Virus record (IMG/VR): IMGVR_UViG_3300007345_000172
Location: 1 to 29,552 of that record
Length of the DNA stretch: 29,552 nucleotides
DNA from: a virus
Strand: one strand, 5' to 3'
In this document: positions 1 through 7,364 of the stretch, piece by piece
Layout: the number at the start of each line of letters is the position of its first letter
Position numbering within the stretch: position 1 is the stretch's first letter
Position numbers and translations under genes: made by a program
Notes under the pieces: generated by a model
Databases searched by the model: none
Seen by the model: the letters and a program-made list of their open reading frames with translations, nothing else
What the model was told of the DNA's origin: nothing

Positions 1-283
1 CTAACTTATCGTGAGTAACATTGTCATTTAGAATCTTTGCTGTAATAACAGAATCTGCTGCAAGTTTACCACTTGTAACACCTAAATTAGCTAAAGATAT
101 AGTTACTGCTCCTGTTGCTGAATCCCTTTCTATCGGTGCGGTTGCTGTTATACTGCCGACATCTCCTGCATCATCTGTATACAGTTCTGTAAAGTTGTCG
201 TTTACCTTGTCAAAGGCATCTCTGATAGGATCACCAGTACCATCGTTAGCGGTTGTTCCAATATTTATAACCTGTTTAGCCAT
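1..283 (-). CDS. Tail fibre protein, N-terminal part (cut by window edge)
   Basis: The first 94 codons are visible and the frame is open to base 1. The start reads MAKQVINIGTTANDGTG and continues through a D-P-I-R-D-A-F-D-K-V-N-D-N-F-T-E-L-Y segment, an N-terminal signature common in phage tail fibre and receptor-binding proteins, where it likely anchors the fibre to the tail. A short Ser/Thr/Ala-rich stretch with SGKLAADSVI and VTHDKL follows, typical of fibre shafts. It sits 10 bases after the 71-residue gene and is probably driven by the late promoter at 515-540. If the sequence is a circle, the frame runs without a stop into the gene at 28390-29552, giving a 481-residue fibre. The family call is from recognition of the N-terminal motif; the circular join is inference. 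Confidence 0.8.
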   Translation of the reverse strand, partial: MAKQVINIGTTANDGTGDPIRDAFDKVNDNFTELYTDDAGDVGSITATAPIERDSATGAVTISLANLGVTSGKLAADSVITAKILNDNVTHDKL

Positions 284-293
284 TGTTTAAATT

Positions 294-509
294 TTATATT
301 TGTGTTGCATCTGCTTTATATAATGTTGTATCGGCTAAAAATGGTGTACCAGATATTTGTGTTAAATCTGCTGTAAGTGCAAAAGTACCCCAACACGTTG
401 GTGCTGAAATATCAGGTATACTATTAGTTGAATAAGCTGTATCAGAACCAAATCCTGAATCAGTTATCATTTGACAATATATTGAACCCCAATTTATGTT
501 ATTAGCCAT
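294..509 (-). CDS. Small virion-associated protein of unknown function (71 aa)
   Basis: A 71-residue protein beginning MANNINWGSIYCQ, with two cysteines (one at position 12 and one in APTCWGTF), several Ser/Thr-Pro turns and no membrane segment or coiled coil. I do not recognise a named domain. It lies directly upstream of the tail fibre and downstream of the connector gene, so a role at the tail tip or in fibre attachment is plausible but only from position. The ATG is placed 5 bases after a late promoter-like element (515-522), with the same geometry as several head and tail genes. Confidence 0.65.
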   Translation of the reverse strand: MANNINWGSIYCQMITDSGFGSDTAYSTNSIPDISAPTCWGTFALTADLTQISGTPFLADTTLYKADATQI

Positions 510-514
510 ATATA

Positions 515-540
515 TATAATTACTTTTTTATGTTTTTGTT
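515..540 (-). promoter_or_regulatory. Late promoter-like element upstream of the 71-aa and tail fibre genes
   Basis: On the minus strand AACAA (536-540), 13 bases, then TAATTATA (515-522), then 5 bases to the ATG at 509. Two positions of the second box differ from the main form TTATTGTA. Spacing and distance to the start are the same as at 3390, 6970, 8066 and 17145. It would drive the tail fibre and, across the circular junction, the lysis cluster. Confidence 0.5.
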
Positions 541-621
541 ATACATCCTTTCTAAATAGTTTTTTAACTTAACTATGTTTTGTTGTTTAGGTTTGTATCT
601 TACTTTTATTATAGTACCCAT
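520..621 (-). CDS. Very small basic protein (33 aa)
   Basis: A 33-codon frame (MGTIIKVRYKPKQQ...) whose ATG lies inside the last codons of the connector gene (13-base overlap) and whose stop lies just before the next start. It is strongly basic (about ten Lys plus Arg), with a Leu/Tyr pattern LKNYLERMYNK that could form a short helix. The tight overlap and absence of any other gene in the interval favour a real gene, but a chance frame in Lys-rich sequence cannot be excluded. No function can be assigned. Confidence 0.45.
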   Translation of the reverse strand: MGTIIKVRYKPKQQNIVKLKNYLERMYNKNIKK

Positions 622-1112
622 CCAGAAAAATTAGCGTCTTTATCAGGGTATACATTATCATCATTATTAGTATAGTATTCAGCATATCTTTCTGCTGCAT
701 AAAAACTAAAATGTTCTATCATTCTATCAGTATAGTATTGTGCTGTTGTACGTTCTTTTTCTATTAAAAAATCAACTTCAGTTTTAGATACGTTTTCAGC
801 ATTTTCACTACTATGTTTGTAAACACCTTTATTAGATACAGTATAAGCAGCAAATGGTAAATACTCAACCATTGCCCAATGTACTAAACAAGGTTTAATG
901 TGTGTTTCAACTAATGTTGCATAATGTCCTGCTAAATTACCAGCTATAATATCTGTACTTATTTTATCATATAGCTTTGTACCTATATAATTTTGTATAT
1001 GTATGTTTTGGGCAATCTTAACGTATTGTATAAACTTATCAGTATCTACTCCACCTGATACATTGGTGTATTTTACAATATCTTTACGAGTAACAAATAA
1101 TGCTTCAGCCAT
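609..1112 (-). CDS. Head-tail connector / head completion protein (putative)
   Basis: A 167-residue, mostly helical protein (MAEALFVTRKDIVKYTN...). Its early segment (FIQYVKIAQNIHIQNYIGTKLYDKI) resembles the helical bundle of small connector or head-completion proteins (gp6-like), and similar proteins of Bacteroidetes phages are annotated as DUF6712 family. It starts 2 bases after the portal stop codon, the expected place for the ring that docks below the portal. The C-terminal half is rich in Tyr and His and ends in ANFSGWVL. The assignment rests on position plus family resemblance; no catalytic motif is expected. Confidence 0.55.
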   Translation of the reverse strand: MAEALFVTRKDIVKYTNVSGGVDTDKFIQYVKIAQNIHIQNYIGTKLYDKISTDIIAGNLAGHYATLVETHIKPCLVHWAMVEYLPFAAYTVSNKGVYKHSSENAENVSKTEVDFLIEKERTTAQYYTDRMIEHFSFYAAERYAEYYTNNDDNVYPDKDANFSGWVL

Positions 1113-1114
1113 AA

Positions 1115-3040
1115 CTATCGTGGTGTTGTAAAGTTTTTAGGTTTTATAAATCCCCTATTTTTCATATCTCTTGGTCGTTTTGCAACTTTAGCATCATTAG
1201 TTTCAGGTTTAAAACCTTCTTTCTTTGCTTCATTTACACTTATTTCTGCATTTGGGTTAGTAGCATCTGGTTTAACACCTTTAGCCATATACGTTTTACG
1301 CATCCAAAAATGCCTACACGATCCGCCTCCTTTGTAGAGCCAGACATCGTAAGTTGCAGCACCACCTTTACCCCAACCAGCATTAACAGGTTGTTTACTC
1401 ATTTGCATTATATCTTCTTTACGGTATATTTTTCTTGCTGATACCATTTTTCTACAAAACTCCCTGCTATTAGAAGAAACTGTTAATGGTGCATATTGAT
1501 AACGTACTTTAAACTTCATATCATCAGCCTCACCATCTTGTTCGCTTTTTGCATTTGATCTTGCACTACCTGTAGATGCTAAACCTACCATTTTATCTAA
1601 TGCTTCTTCTTGGTCGTAATCTACTTTGCGTTCATCTACTAAATCCCAGTTTTCTAAATCTTCATCTTCACCAAACTCATCAAGCAAATCAAATACTTTA
1701 TCATCTGTTTCAGCACTTAAATTACTTTGCTTATGTTCTTCGCAAGGCATAAACCATATCTTACCTTCGTATTCGTGTTCGTGGTAACCTTCGCATCCTA
1801 TATTTTTAGCACCTTCTATTGCCATTTCTTTTGTTGCGTATGCTAACCTGTCATCTATAATTGCAAAGTCTTTATCTACTACTTGGCTTTTTAAGGTAAA
1901 TTCTCTTTTTACACCTGTTTCTTCTTCACGTGCTTCATCTGTTATTGCATTATCTGTATCTAAAAATGCTAAAGGTTGAAGTGTTTTAAAATATAGTTTT
2001 AAACTAATACCATTAACAGCCAATATATCATCTATACAGTCCGTTATTAAGTCTTGATAGGGTTTAATAGTAATATTGTCAAAAAGTAACGCAGCGGTCT
2101 TTATTTCATCTGCATTTGATCCTAAACCATTGTTCTCGGTACGTATACCCAATAATAAAGGTGAGGTTACCCTATGTGCTACAATTAACTTATTACTACA
2201 TTCATTTGATAAATACTCATAGTGTTGAGGTGCATCGTTTAATGGTATATCATCAACTGTTGTTTTGCTTTCTGCATTGTTGTTAAATGCAATTACTACT
2301 TTTTCACCTCTTGCACCTGTAAGTTTTGACATTACATCATTCTTAACCTGCATTTGCTTTTCACGGTCTGGGATACCGTTGTTAAAGTTTACAACCTTCG
2401 TACCGCTGAAGCCATTCTGTACATCGTTTATTAGGTAATCACTTACTTCGCTTTCTAATTCAGCATATGCTAAACCACCTTGATAATCTACAGGACAATA
2501 GTAATCATATCCACTAACGTACTTTTTAACTATTTTTATTTCTGGTTCTTTACCGTTACCAAATCCAAATGCTGCTATGCGTTGAGGTTTATCTTTTGGT
2601 TTTATCTTTGTCCAATCTGGTGCATAATAGTAACCTTCTATCTCACCATCTTCATTACATTTTTCAGCACGTAGTGTTTGTCTTGGGAAGTGTTCTGCTT
2701 TATATACCTTATCATCTTTGTAAAGCACTTGAAAAGAACCTTCACCTAATAGTTTTAAATCTAATACAACCTTTTTTAAACAAGTGTTGCTTATAATAGA
2801 TCGCATTGCAGCATACTCGTTTGTTTTAGTGTTGCTATCTAAAGCATCTAACCCTTTACCGTATATCATATTAGATACACCGTTTATAATAGCGTTGTTA
2901 GTTGTAGAATTAGTATAAAGTTGTATTAAATAAGAATAGTAATCATTATCCTCACCGTAGTTTACCCAATCTTTTTGTTTGTCCTCGCTTATTTTAGGGC
3001 GGTTGTAAGAAGCTAAATTTACTATGTGTAAGTTATCCAT
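1115..3040 (-). CDS. Portal protein with C-terminal extra domain
   Basis: A 641-residue protein forming the DNA entry ring at the capsid vertex. Residues 1-360 look like the portal core: an N-terminal WVNYGEDNDYYSYLIQLY segment, then a helical clip region with HRVTSPLLLGIR (289-300) and NNGLGSNADEI (303-313), which I associate with portal proteins of Bacteroidetes phages. After an acidic linker (about 440-500) comes a second module (about 507-585) with SREFCRKMV and GGGSCRHFWMRKTY, followed by a basic tail. Portals are usually 400-550 residues, so this module is an addition. The start overlaps the previous stop by one base (TAATG). The connector follows 2 bases after its stop. The portal call is firm; the job of the extra domain is unknown. 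Confidence 0.8.
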   Translation of the reverse strand: MDNLHIVNLASYNRPKISEDKQKDWVNYGEDNDYYSYLIQLYTNSTTNNAIINGVSNMIYGKGLDALDSNTKTNEYAAMRSIISNTCLKKVVLDLKLLGEGSFQVLYKDDKVYKAEHFPRQTLRAEKCNEDGEIEGYYYAPDWTKIKPKDKPQRIAAFGFGNGKEPEIKIVKKYVSGYDYYCPVDYQGGLAYAELESEVSDYLINDVQNGFSGTKVVNFNNGIPDREKQMQVKNDVMSKLTGARGEKVVIAFNNNAESKTTVDDIPLNDAPQHYEYLSNECSNKLIVAHRVTSPLLLGIRTENNGLGSNADEIKTAALLFDNITIKPYQDLITDCIDDILAVNGISLKLYFKTLQPLAFLDTDNAITDEAREEETGVKREFTLKSQVVDKDFAIIDDRLAYATKEMAIEGAKNIGCEGYHEHEYEGKIWFMPCEEHKQSNLSAETDDKVFDLLDEFGEDEDLENWDLVDERKVDYDQEEALDKMVGLASTGSARSNAKSEQDGEADDMKFKVRYQYAPLTVSSNSREFCRKMVSARKIYRKEDIMQMSKQPVNAGWGKGGAATYDVWLYKGGGSCRHFWMRKTYMAKGVKPDATNPNAEISVNEAKKEGFKPETNDAKVAKRPRDMKNRGFIKPKNFTTPR

Positions 3041-3384
3041 TATATTGTGATAAATTCGTTTGTAGTGCTATTAGAAGTATACTCACCGCTGTTTATTGTG
3101 TAAGCTGGTAAATCTGTTTGGTTTGTACAGTATATTTTATCCATAAATACAACTGAACTACCTGAAAGTATTTTAAGTGTGTAATAAATATCTTGTTTTA
3201 CAGGAAACACCGCATTAAACCTATTGAAATATAAGTTTTGTGATATACTTGTTGTTGCTTGACTGTACACTTCTTTGTTTTGCGTTTCATCTGTTATCTT
3301 AACCGTGTAAGATGCGTTTGCAGTAAATTGTCTTGGTATAAAATCAATATTTTGTGCTGAACCACTTTCTTGTAATACTATCAT
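3040..3384 (-). CDS. Structural protein of unknown function, Ig-like (114 aa)
   Basis: A 114-residue beta-rich protein (MIVLQESGSAQNIDFIPRQF...) with alternating hydrophobic and Thr/Ser residues that suggest a small immunoglobulin-like sandwich. The ATG at 3384 is chosen over an upstream TTG at 3408, because it lies 5 bases after a late promoter element and because the longer form would read through that element. It sits between tail tube and portal genes, so a neck or head-tail joining role is possible, but I do not recognise the family. The preceding gene ends in an intrinsic terminator, so this gene, portal and connector form their own unit. Confidence 0.65.
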   Translation of the reverse strand: MIVLQESGSAQNIDFIPRQFTANASYTVKITDETQNKEVYSQATTSISQNLYFNRFNAVFPVKQDIYYTLKILSGSSVVFMDKIYCTNQTDLPAYTINSGEYTSNSTTNEFITI

Positions 3385-3389
3385 ATATA

Positions 3390-3415
3390 TACAATAAAAA
3401 AGTATCAAATTTGTT
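3390..3415 (-). promoter_or_regulatory. Late promoter-like element upstream of the 114-aa/portal unit
   Basis: Minus strand AACAA (3411-3415), 13 bases, TTATTGTA (3390-3397), 5 bases, ATG at 3384. It directly follows the intrinsic terminator at 3425-3454, so new initiation is expected exactly here. A perfect match to the main form. Confidence 0.65.
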
Positions 3416-3424
3416 ATTATTAAA

Positions 3425-3454
3425 ACAAAAAAAGGGCAGCATATTGCTACCCTT
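3425..3454 (-). terminator. Intrinsic terminator after the tail tube gene
   Basis: On the minus strand a 9-bp stem, AAGGGTAGC paired with GCTGCCCTT (one G-T pair), with the loop AATAT, runs straight into a T-rich tract. It begins about 20 bases past the stop of the tail tube gene. Confidence 0.85.
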
Positions 3455-3476
3455 AATTTACCAAATAAAAACCCTA

Positions 3477-4052
3477 TTAAGAATTTGTTCCTAAAGTAAT
3501 TGTTACAGTTCCATCTAAACCAGCGTAGTCTACTACACTAAATGGGAAGTCTATATCTTTTGTATCAGAATCCATAAAGTTAGCAGGAGCAAGTTCTGTT
3601 GCTGCCATCGTTAATGTATATCCTGATAAATCACCCATTGCAGCACCTGTGGAAATTGTTCCACCTGTTACTTCTGCACCGTGTTCTAATCCCATCATAA
3701 ACACATTACCATTATAATCCTCTACTGCAACGTGCGGTCTACCATAAGCCAACAGTTTTAACTCTTTATTATCTTCTTTAGTAAGTTTTTTCAAAGTTAA
3801 TGTTAAAGTCTGCTCAACAAAAGTTGTACCATTTTCACGTGAAGAAGTAATAGCTTGTTCAAAGCTACTATTTCCTTTTAATTCGTACTTAAATGCTGTT
3901 AAACTACCAGAACTTCCTGTCATATTTGTAATTTCATCATTACTTAAAGTTACCGTACCTAAATCACCAAAATCTACGAAATAAACATTTTTTAATCCCC
4001 CTACAACATCTTTGCAAGGTTCTTTTCTACCAAGTGTTAAATCACAAGCCAT
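3477..4052 (-). CDS. Major tail tube protein (putative)
   Basis: A 191-residue beta-rich protein. Features consistent with a siphophage tail tube subunit: Gly/Thr-rich strands (LTLTLKKLTKEDNKEL), a central AYGRPHVAVEDYNGN loop, and a terminal half (GLEHGAEVTGGTISTGAAM, then GYTLTMAATELAPANF) that I associate with tail tube proteins of Bacteroidetes phages. It has its own intrinsic terminator just downstream and another terminator just upstream (after the capsid gene), as expected for a protein needed in many copies. It follows the capsid gene rather than the chaperone, which is unusual. A capsid accessory protein is the main alternative. Confidence 0.6.
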   Translation of the reverse strand: MACDLTLGRKEPCKDVVGGLKNVYFVDFGDLGTVTLSNDEITNMTGSSGSLTAFKYELKGNSSFEQAITSSRENGTTFVEQTLTLTLKKLTKEDNKELKLLAYGRPHVAVEDYNGNVFMMGLEHGAEVTGGTISTGAAMGDLSGYTLTMAATELAPANFMDSDTKDIDFPFSVVDYAGLDGTVTITLGTNS

Positions 4053-4109
4053 AATCGTTAAAATTTTTTTTTAACTTATTGTAAATGAATAAGTTATTGT
4101 TATTTTTAA

Positions 4110-4148
4110 TAAAAAAAGGTGAGTAGGCACTTATTGGCTTACCCACCT
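4110..4148 (-). terminator. Intrinsic terminator after the major capsid gene
   Basis: The minus strand has AGGTGGGTAAGC pairing with GCCTACTCACCT (12 bp, one G-T pair and one A-C mismatch), an 8-base loop, then seven T residues. It starts about 20 bases past the capsid stop. The rest of the 117-base interval up to the tail tube start is A/T-rich leader. Confidence 0.85.
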
Positions 4149-4169
4149 AATTTATTGGTTAATTATCTA

Positions 4170-5093
4170 TTACGAATAAAGTACGATATCACTACCGATG
4201 CCATATTGTACACCTGCTGTAAATCTCATTACTACTCTTACATTCTGTGAACCATCAATATCAGCCATATCAATAACTTTTACTTCGTTATGGTCTGCTA
4301 AAAGACCTGTTCCAAAGAATAAGTTAGATTTTTCTGCTGCTACCATTGTGTTGTCAGCTAATCCATTTGCTACAGCAATCTTGATACCATCAAAAGATAA
4401 AGTACCACCTGTATACCATTGTGTACCATCAGCATTTATACCAGCAGCACCTACGTTAGTTGCAAATCCACCTAATGCTCTTACATATGCTCTTGCTACG
4501 TTTTGTGAAACATAGATGTACATATCTTCAGAAGTATAAAGTGAAGAACCGATAGCATCTACTACTGATCCAATTTGTGCTATAACGTTACCAGAAGTAA
4601 CACCAGCAGCAGCCACATCAGTAACATCAGCATCAGCTAAAAGTAATTCTTTAAAACCACCAAACTGACCTGCTGTTGCAGCAGCACCATTCCAAATAGA
4701 TTGTTCTGTACGTTGTGCAACTTTAGAAGCTACGTGTCCAATTAAAAAGTCAGCAAATGAAGGAGGTAAGCTATCAAAAGCACTATATCCCATTTGTACT
4801 GCTTCCCAATCGTTATGAAAGTCCGCTTTACATAGTTGTAAATTTACTTGCTGAAAATCAGGTTGTAAAATACGTTCTGTAAGCGTTAAAGTTGAAGTAG
4901 GATCAAAATCACAAGATGCATCTTTTACGATGTCATCACTTGCTACTTTTTTCATTACTTCTTTAAATTTAATGTTTGGCTTAATGGTAATTAATCCATT
5001 GTCCAAAGTTGAACCACTTAAAAGTGCAGCAGATATATATTGTCCTGCAAATTCACCAGCATAAGTAGTAGTTATAGAATTAGTTGTTGCCAT
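4170..5093 (-). CDS. Major capsid protein
   Basis: A 307-residue protein with the composition of an HK97-fold capsid subunit: an N-terminal arm (MATTNSITTTYAGEFAGQYI), a long segment with ERILQPDFQQVNLQLCKADF and a conserved-looking WEAVQMGYSAF, an Ala/Gly-rich middle with the MYIYVSQNVARAYVRALGG strand-helix unit of the A-domain, and a terminal YGIGSDIVLYS. Neighbours fit: protease, scaffold and decoration protein upstream and a strong terminator immediately downstream. No delta domain is fused, consistent with the separate scaffold gene. The mature length after proteolysis cannot be read from the sequence. Confidence 0.85.
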   Translation of the reverse strand: MATTNSITTTYAGEFAGQYISAALLSGSTLDNGLITIKPNIKFKEVMKKVASDDIVKDASCDFDPTSTLTLTERILQPDFQQVNLQLCKADFHNDWEAVQMGYSAFDSLPPSFADFLIGHVASKVAQRTEQSIWNGAAATAGQFGGFKELLLADADVTDVAAAGVTSGNVIAQIGSVVDAIGSSLYTSEDMYIYVSQNVARAYVRALGGFATNVGAAGINADGTQWYTGGTLSFDGIKIAVANGLADNTMVAAEKSNLFFGTGLLADHNEVKVIDMADIDGSQNVRVVMRFTAGVQYGIGSDIVLYS

Positions 5094-5118
5094 TTTATTT
5101 TATTTATAAGTTTATTTA

Positions 5119-5526
5119 TTAAGATTCACTTGCCCATACACCATCACCACCAGTTAAATACCAGTCAGTAAGTGCTACAGCTTTTAGTGAACACCAATCG
5201 CCTTTATTTGCAGTTGCTTTTGTGTTAATCCAATCTTTATCATCTACACCACCTGATGATATAGCAGCTACAGTACCGTGAATAGCATCTGTTGCAGCAG
5301 GTGAAATAGTAATAATGTTGTTACCATCAGCACCTGTATTACGGAATGTAAATTCCATTCCAATATTTTCAGATGTAATAGCTGGTAAAGACATTACTTT
5401 AGCATCTGTTGCTATGTTAAATTCAGTACCTGCTTTGTTTACAGGAATATCTTGAGTAGTAGTCAAAGTTTCTTGCTCTGATCTTGCTCTCAACACATCA
5501 TTTGAAGTTGTTATTGTTGTTGACAT
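5119..5526 (-). CDS. Capsid decoration / head fibre-like protein (putative)
   Basis: A 135-residue beta-rich protein with no membrane segment. It contains NTGADGNNIITISPAATD and ends in WYLTGGDGVWASES. This pattern (a small beta-sandwich ending near W-Y-L-T-G-G) is seen in phage head decoration proteins and in head-fibre-like proteins. It lies between scaffold and major capsid, separated by 8 and 25 bases, which is the classic place for a decoration protein. The call is by position and resemblance; a free soluble accessory protein is possible. Confidence 0.5.
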   Translation of the reverse strand: MSTTITTSNDVLRARSEQETLTTTQDIPVNKAGTEFNIATDAKVMSLPAITSENIGMEFTFRNTGADGNNIITISPAATDAIHGTVAAISSGGVDDKDWINTKATANKGDWCSLKAVALTDWYLTGGDGVWASES

Positions 5527-5533
5527 TATTTAT

Positions 5534-6142
5534 TTATTTAAAATTTGATATTTTATTTAAAACTCTATCTAATGTAGTATTCCCTCTTTTTTGTGAATAC
5601 AGGTTTAAATTAGGTTTGTTTTCTTTTTCTGGGTTATGAGTAACCTTTTGTACTGGTTCGCTTAATTCTTCTTTTTCAGCGTAAACAGTCTTTGTAGTTG
5701 TTTCTTCTGATTTAACAGAATTTTCACCTACAGGTTCTTCAGCCATTTCTTCTTCTTTTTTAGGTAAAAGGATAGCTTTAATTTCTTCAACCATTTCTTT
5801 AACCTCTTGAAGTTCTTCTTTAGTAGCGTAATTCATTTCTTCTTTTTCAGCTTCTACTTCTTCTTCTTCAGGTGCTTCTTCAACTGCACCGATAGAAGCA
5901 ATAATACCTTCTTCTTCTACAACTAAAGTTTCACCATCTATAAGTTTGTACTCGCCTACTGGTAGTGCTACTTTTTCATCTTCGGTAACAATAAAAACTT
6001 CTGCTCCAGCTTCAAAATTTTCACTTTCTATAATTGCACCGTTCTCAAGTTCAGCTTGTGCCAACTTTACTTCTACAGGTGCTTCGGATAATTCTACCCC
6101 AAGTACCTCTTTTACTTTGTTTAACATATCTGTTGCTTTCAT
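5534..6142 (-). CDS. Scaffold-like head assembly protein (putative)
   Basis: A 202-residue, very acidic protein. Residues 25-85 form a beta-type module (AELENGAIIESENFEAGAEV, then VALPVGEYKLIDGETLVVEE). Residues about 88-140 are a Glu-rich coiled coil (EEEEVEAEKEEMNYATKEEL), followed by a polar linker and a basic C-terminus (TTLDRVLNKISNFK). Acidic helix plus basic tail is the usual design of a capsid scaffold that is lost during assembly. It is placed between the protease-led head genes and the capsid gene. The beta module resembles one found in several phage head-assembly proteins. The start is 6 bases after a late promoter-like box. Confidence 0.6.
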   Translation of the reverse strand: MKATDMLNKVKEVLGVELSEAPVEVKLAQAELENGAIIESENFEAGAEVFIVTEDEKVALPVGEYKLIDGETLVVEEEGIIASIGAVEEAPEEEEVEAEKEEMNYATKEELQEVKEMVEEIKAILLPKKEEEMAEEPVGENSVKSEETTTKTVYAEKEELSEPVQKVTHNPEKENKPNLNLYSQKRGNTTLDRVLNKISNFK

Positions 6143-6148
6143 ATATAT

Positions 6149-6174
6149 TACAATAAATTAGTAATTAGTTTGTT
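6149..6174 (-). promoter_or_regulatory. Late promoter-like element upstream of the scaffold gene
   Basis: Minus strand AACAA (6170-6174), 13 bases, TTATTGTA (6149-6156), 6 bases, ATG at 6142. It lies in the 38-base gap after the 129-residue coiled-coil gene, so scaffold, decoration and capsid can be boosted from here. Confidence 0.6.
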
Positions 6175-6180
6175 GTGTTT

Positions 6181-6570
6181 TTATAGAGGTTTACCGTATA
6201 AGGTTCTTAAAGATTTAGAATCTTGTTCTATTTTATATACTATATCTTGTGCCATACCTAACTCCTTAACATTTGTAAAATCAACTCCTAAATCAGCTAA
6301 AGCATCCATAGTAAATCCAATATCAGTATTTATTTCATCTGCTGAACTTTCTGTTGTTCGCAGAAATTGTTGCCATTCATTGTAGGCTTTTTCATAAACA
6401 ATCCAAACCTTATTTATTTTGTTTTTTGCTTTGTCAATTTCAAGGTTTAATTTTTTAGCGTTTTTTAAAAGTGCTTGAGGCTTTCTTGCTGCTAATTCTA
6501 CCTTTACAGTTTCTAACTCAACTTTGTTTTCACTTAACTTGGTAAGTATTCTTTTTACGTCTGGTTTCAT
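6181..6570 (-). CDS. Helical/coiled-coil head-region protein, copy 2 (129 aa)
   Basis: A 129-residue, Lys/Glu-rich, almost wholly helical protein (MKPDVKRILTKLSENKVEL...). It starts 1 base after the stop of the 130-residue gene and resembles it in layout: an N-terminal K-x-x-I-L-x-K-x-S-x-x-K-V-x-L pattern, a long heptad-rich middle, and a closing DLGVDFTNVKELG / SLRTLYGK segment that lines up loosely with its neighbour. The pair may be diverged duplicates. It lies in the head module; function unknown, perhaps scaffold-assisting. Confidence 0.6.
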   Translation of the reverse strand: MKPDVKRILTKLSENKVELETVKVELAARKPQALLKNAKKLNLEIDKAKNKINKVWIVYEKAYNEWQQFLRTTESSADEINTDIGFTMDALADLGVDFTNVKELGMAQDIVYKIEQDSKSLRTLYGKPL

Positions 6571-6571
6571 A

Positions 6572-6964
6572 TTAATAATATTTATTATAATCGTTGTTAA
6601 TTTTTGTGCCTAATGATTTTAAATCATCTAATCCTTTAAAAGCATTTTGTAATAAACCATATTCTTTAGAAGCTGATGTACTTGCACCAAGTGATTTTAA
6701 TATATCTTCTAATTCTTTCATTTCTTGCTTGATATCAAATTGCATATCAGACATATCGCCAATGCTACCTTTAAGTTCTCTACCTTGTAATACTAAATCA
6801 TCAAAAGTTTTTTCAAATAATTTTAATTTAGAATCACTTTTATCTTGTATGCTTTCTGATTTATTCATTAATTTATTTGCAGAGTTAATAATTTGTGTAG
6901 ATCGTGCCAAATCAACCTTTTGTGCAGAAAACTTTTGTAGTATCTCTTTTGTTTTTGAATCCAT
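6572..6964 (-). CDS. Helical/coiled-coil head-region protein, copy 1 (130 aa)
   Basis: A 130-residue helical protein (MDSKTKEILQKFSAQKVDLA...) with heptad repeats through KLKLFEKTFDDLVLQGRELK and IKQEMKELEDILKSLGAS. The C-terminus is polar and ends NNDYNKYY. It is adjacent to, and loosely similar to, the 129-residue gene. There is no cysteine or membrane segment. The ATG is 5 bases after a late promoter-like box, supporting this start. I do not recognise a family. Confidence 0.6.
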   Translation of the reverse strand: MDSKTKEILQKFSAQKVDLARSTQIINSANKLMNKSESIQDKSDSKLKLFEKTFDDLVLQGRELKGSIGDMSDMQFDIKQEMKELEDILKSLGASTSASKEYGLLQNAFKGLDDLKSLGTKINNDYNKYY

Positions 6965-6969
6965 ATTTA

Positions 6970-6995
6970 TATAATAATATATTTAACTGTTTGTT
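6970..6995 (-). promoter_or_regulatory. Late promoter-like element upstream of the 130-aa gene
   Basis: Minus strand AACAA (6991-6995), 13 bases, TTATTATA (6970-6977; one change from TTATTGTA), 5 bases, ATG at 6964. It fills the 37-base gap after the Cys-rich gene. Confidence 0.55.
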
Positions 6996-7001
6996 ATGTT
7001 T

Positions 7002-7364
7002 TTAGTTTGCTGCTTGACACGCTGCACAATCATTATATAATGTTACAGCACTAAAATGATGTCCGTGTGCGTTTTGGTCTTGACTTAATACGGTATAGCA
7101 ACCATCGTGGTTATCGTGGTCTGCATTTATATAATATACATTGCCTACTACTAATTGTGTAGAACCGTAAAAGTGTTTTTTTTGGCTATGTCCACACTTT
7201 TGTACCCTATATCCGTATTCTCCTGCACTTGGTGTTTGTATTGTTGCTGTTACATTTCCTACGCCTTGCGCTTCAAAACTACCATCGCAACATTCTATAG
7301 AATATGTATCATCTTTACATAAGCAACCTCTACGACCTGATTGTGGACTTGGTATTCTACTCAT
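7002..7364 (-). CDS. Cysteine/histidine-rich small protein in the head module (120 aa)
   Basis: A 120-residue protein with eight cysteines (14, 16, 25, 26, 57, 89, 113, 116) and many histidines. The N-terminal block GCLCKDDTYSIECCDGS resembles a recurrent Cys cluster in small proteins of Bacteroidetes phages; the C-terminus has NDCAACQAAN. The Cys-x-Cys, Cys-Cys and Cys-x-x-Cys pairs suggest one or two metal sites or a disulphide-locked fold. The start follows the protease stop directly, with no spacer. The middle part looks beta-rich. It could be a decoration or structural protein. Function not known. Confidence 0.65.
   Translation of the reverse strand: MSRIPSPQSGRRGCLCKDDTYSIECCDGSFEAQGVGNVTATIQTPSAGEYGYRVQKCGHSQKKHFYGSTQLVVGNVYYINADHDNHDGCYTVLSQDQNAHGHHFSAVTLYNDCAACQAAN

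Noticed and set aside
4076-4101. Possible eighth late site before the tail tube gene
   Set aside because: AACAA (4097-4101) with a 13-base gap is present, but the second box is TACAATAA, the reverse complement of the usual box, so it does not match on the coding strand.
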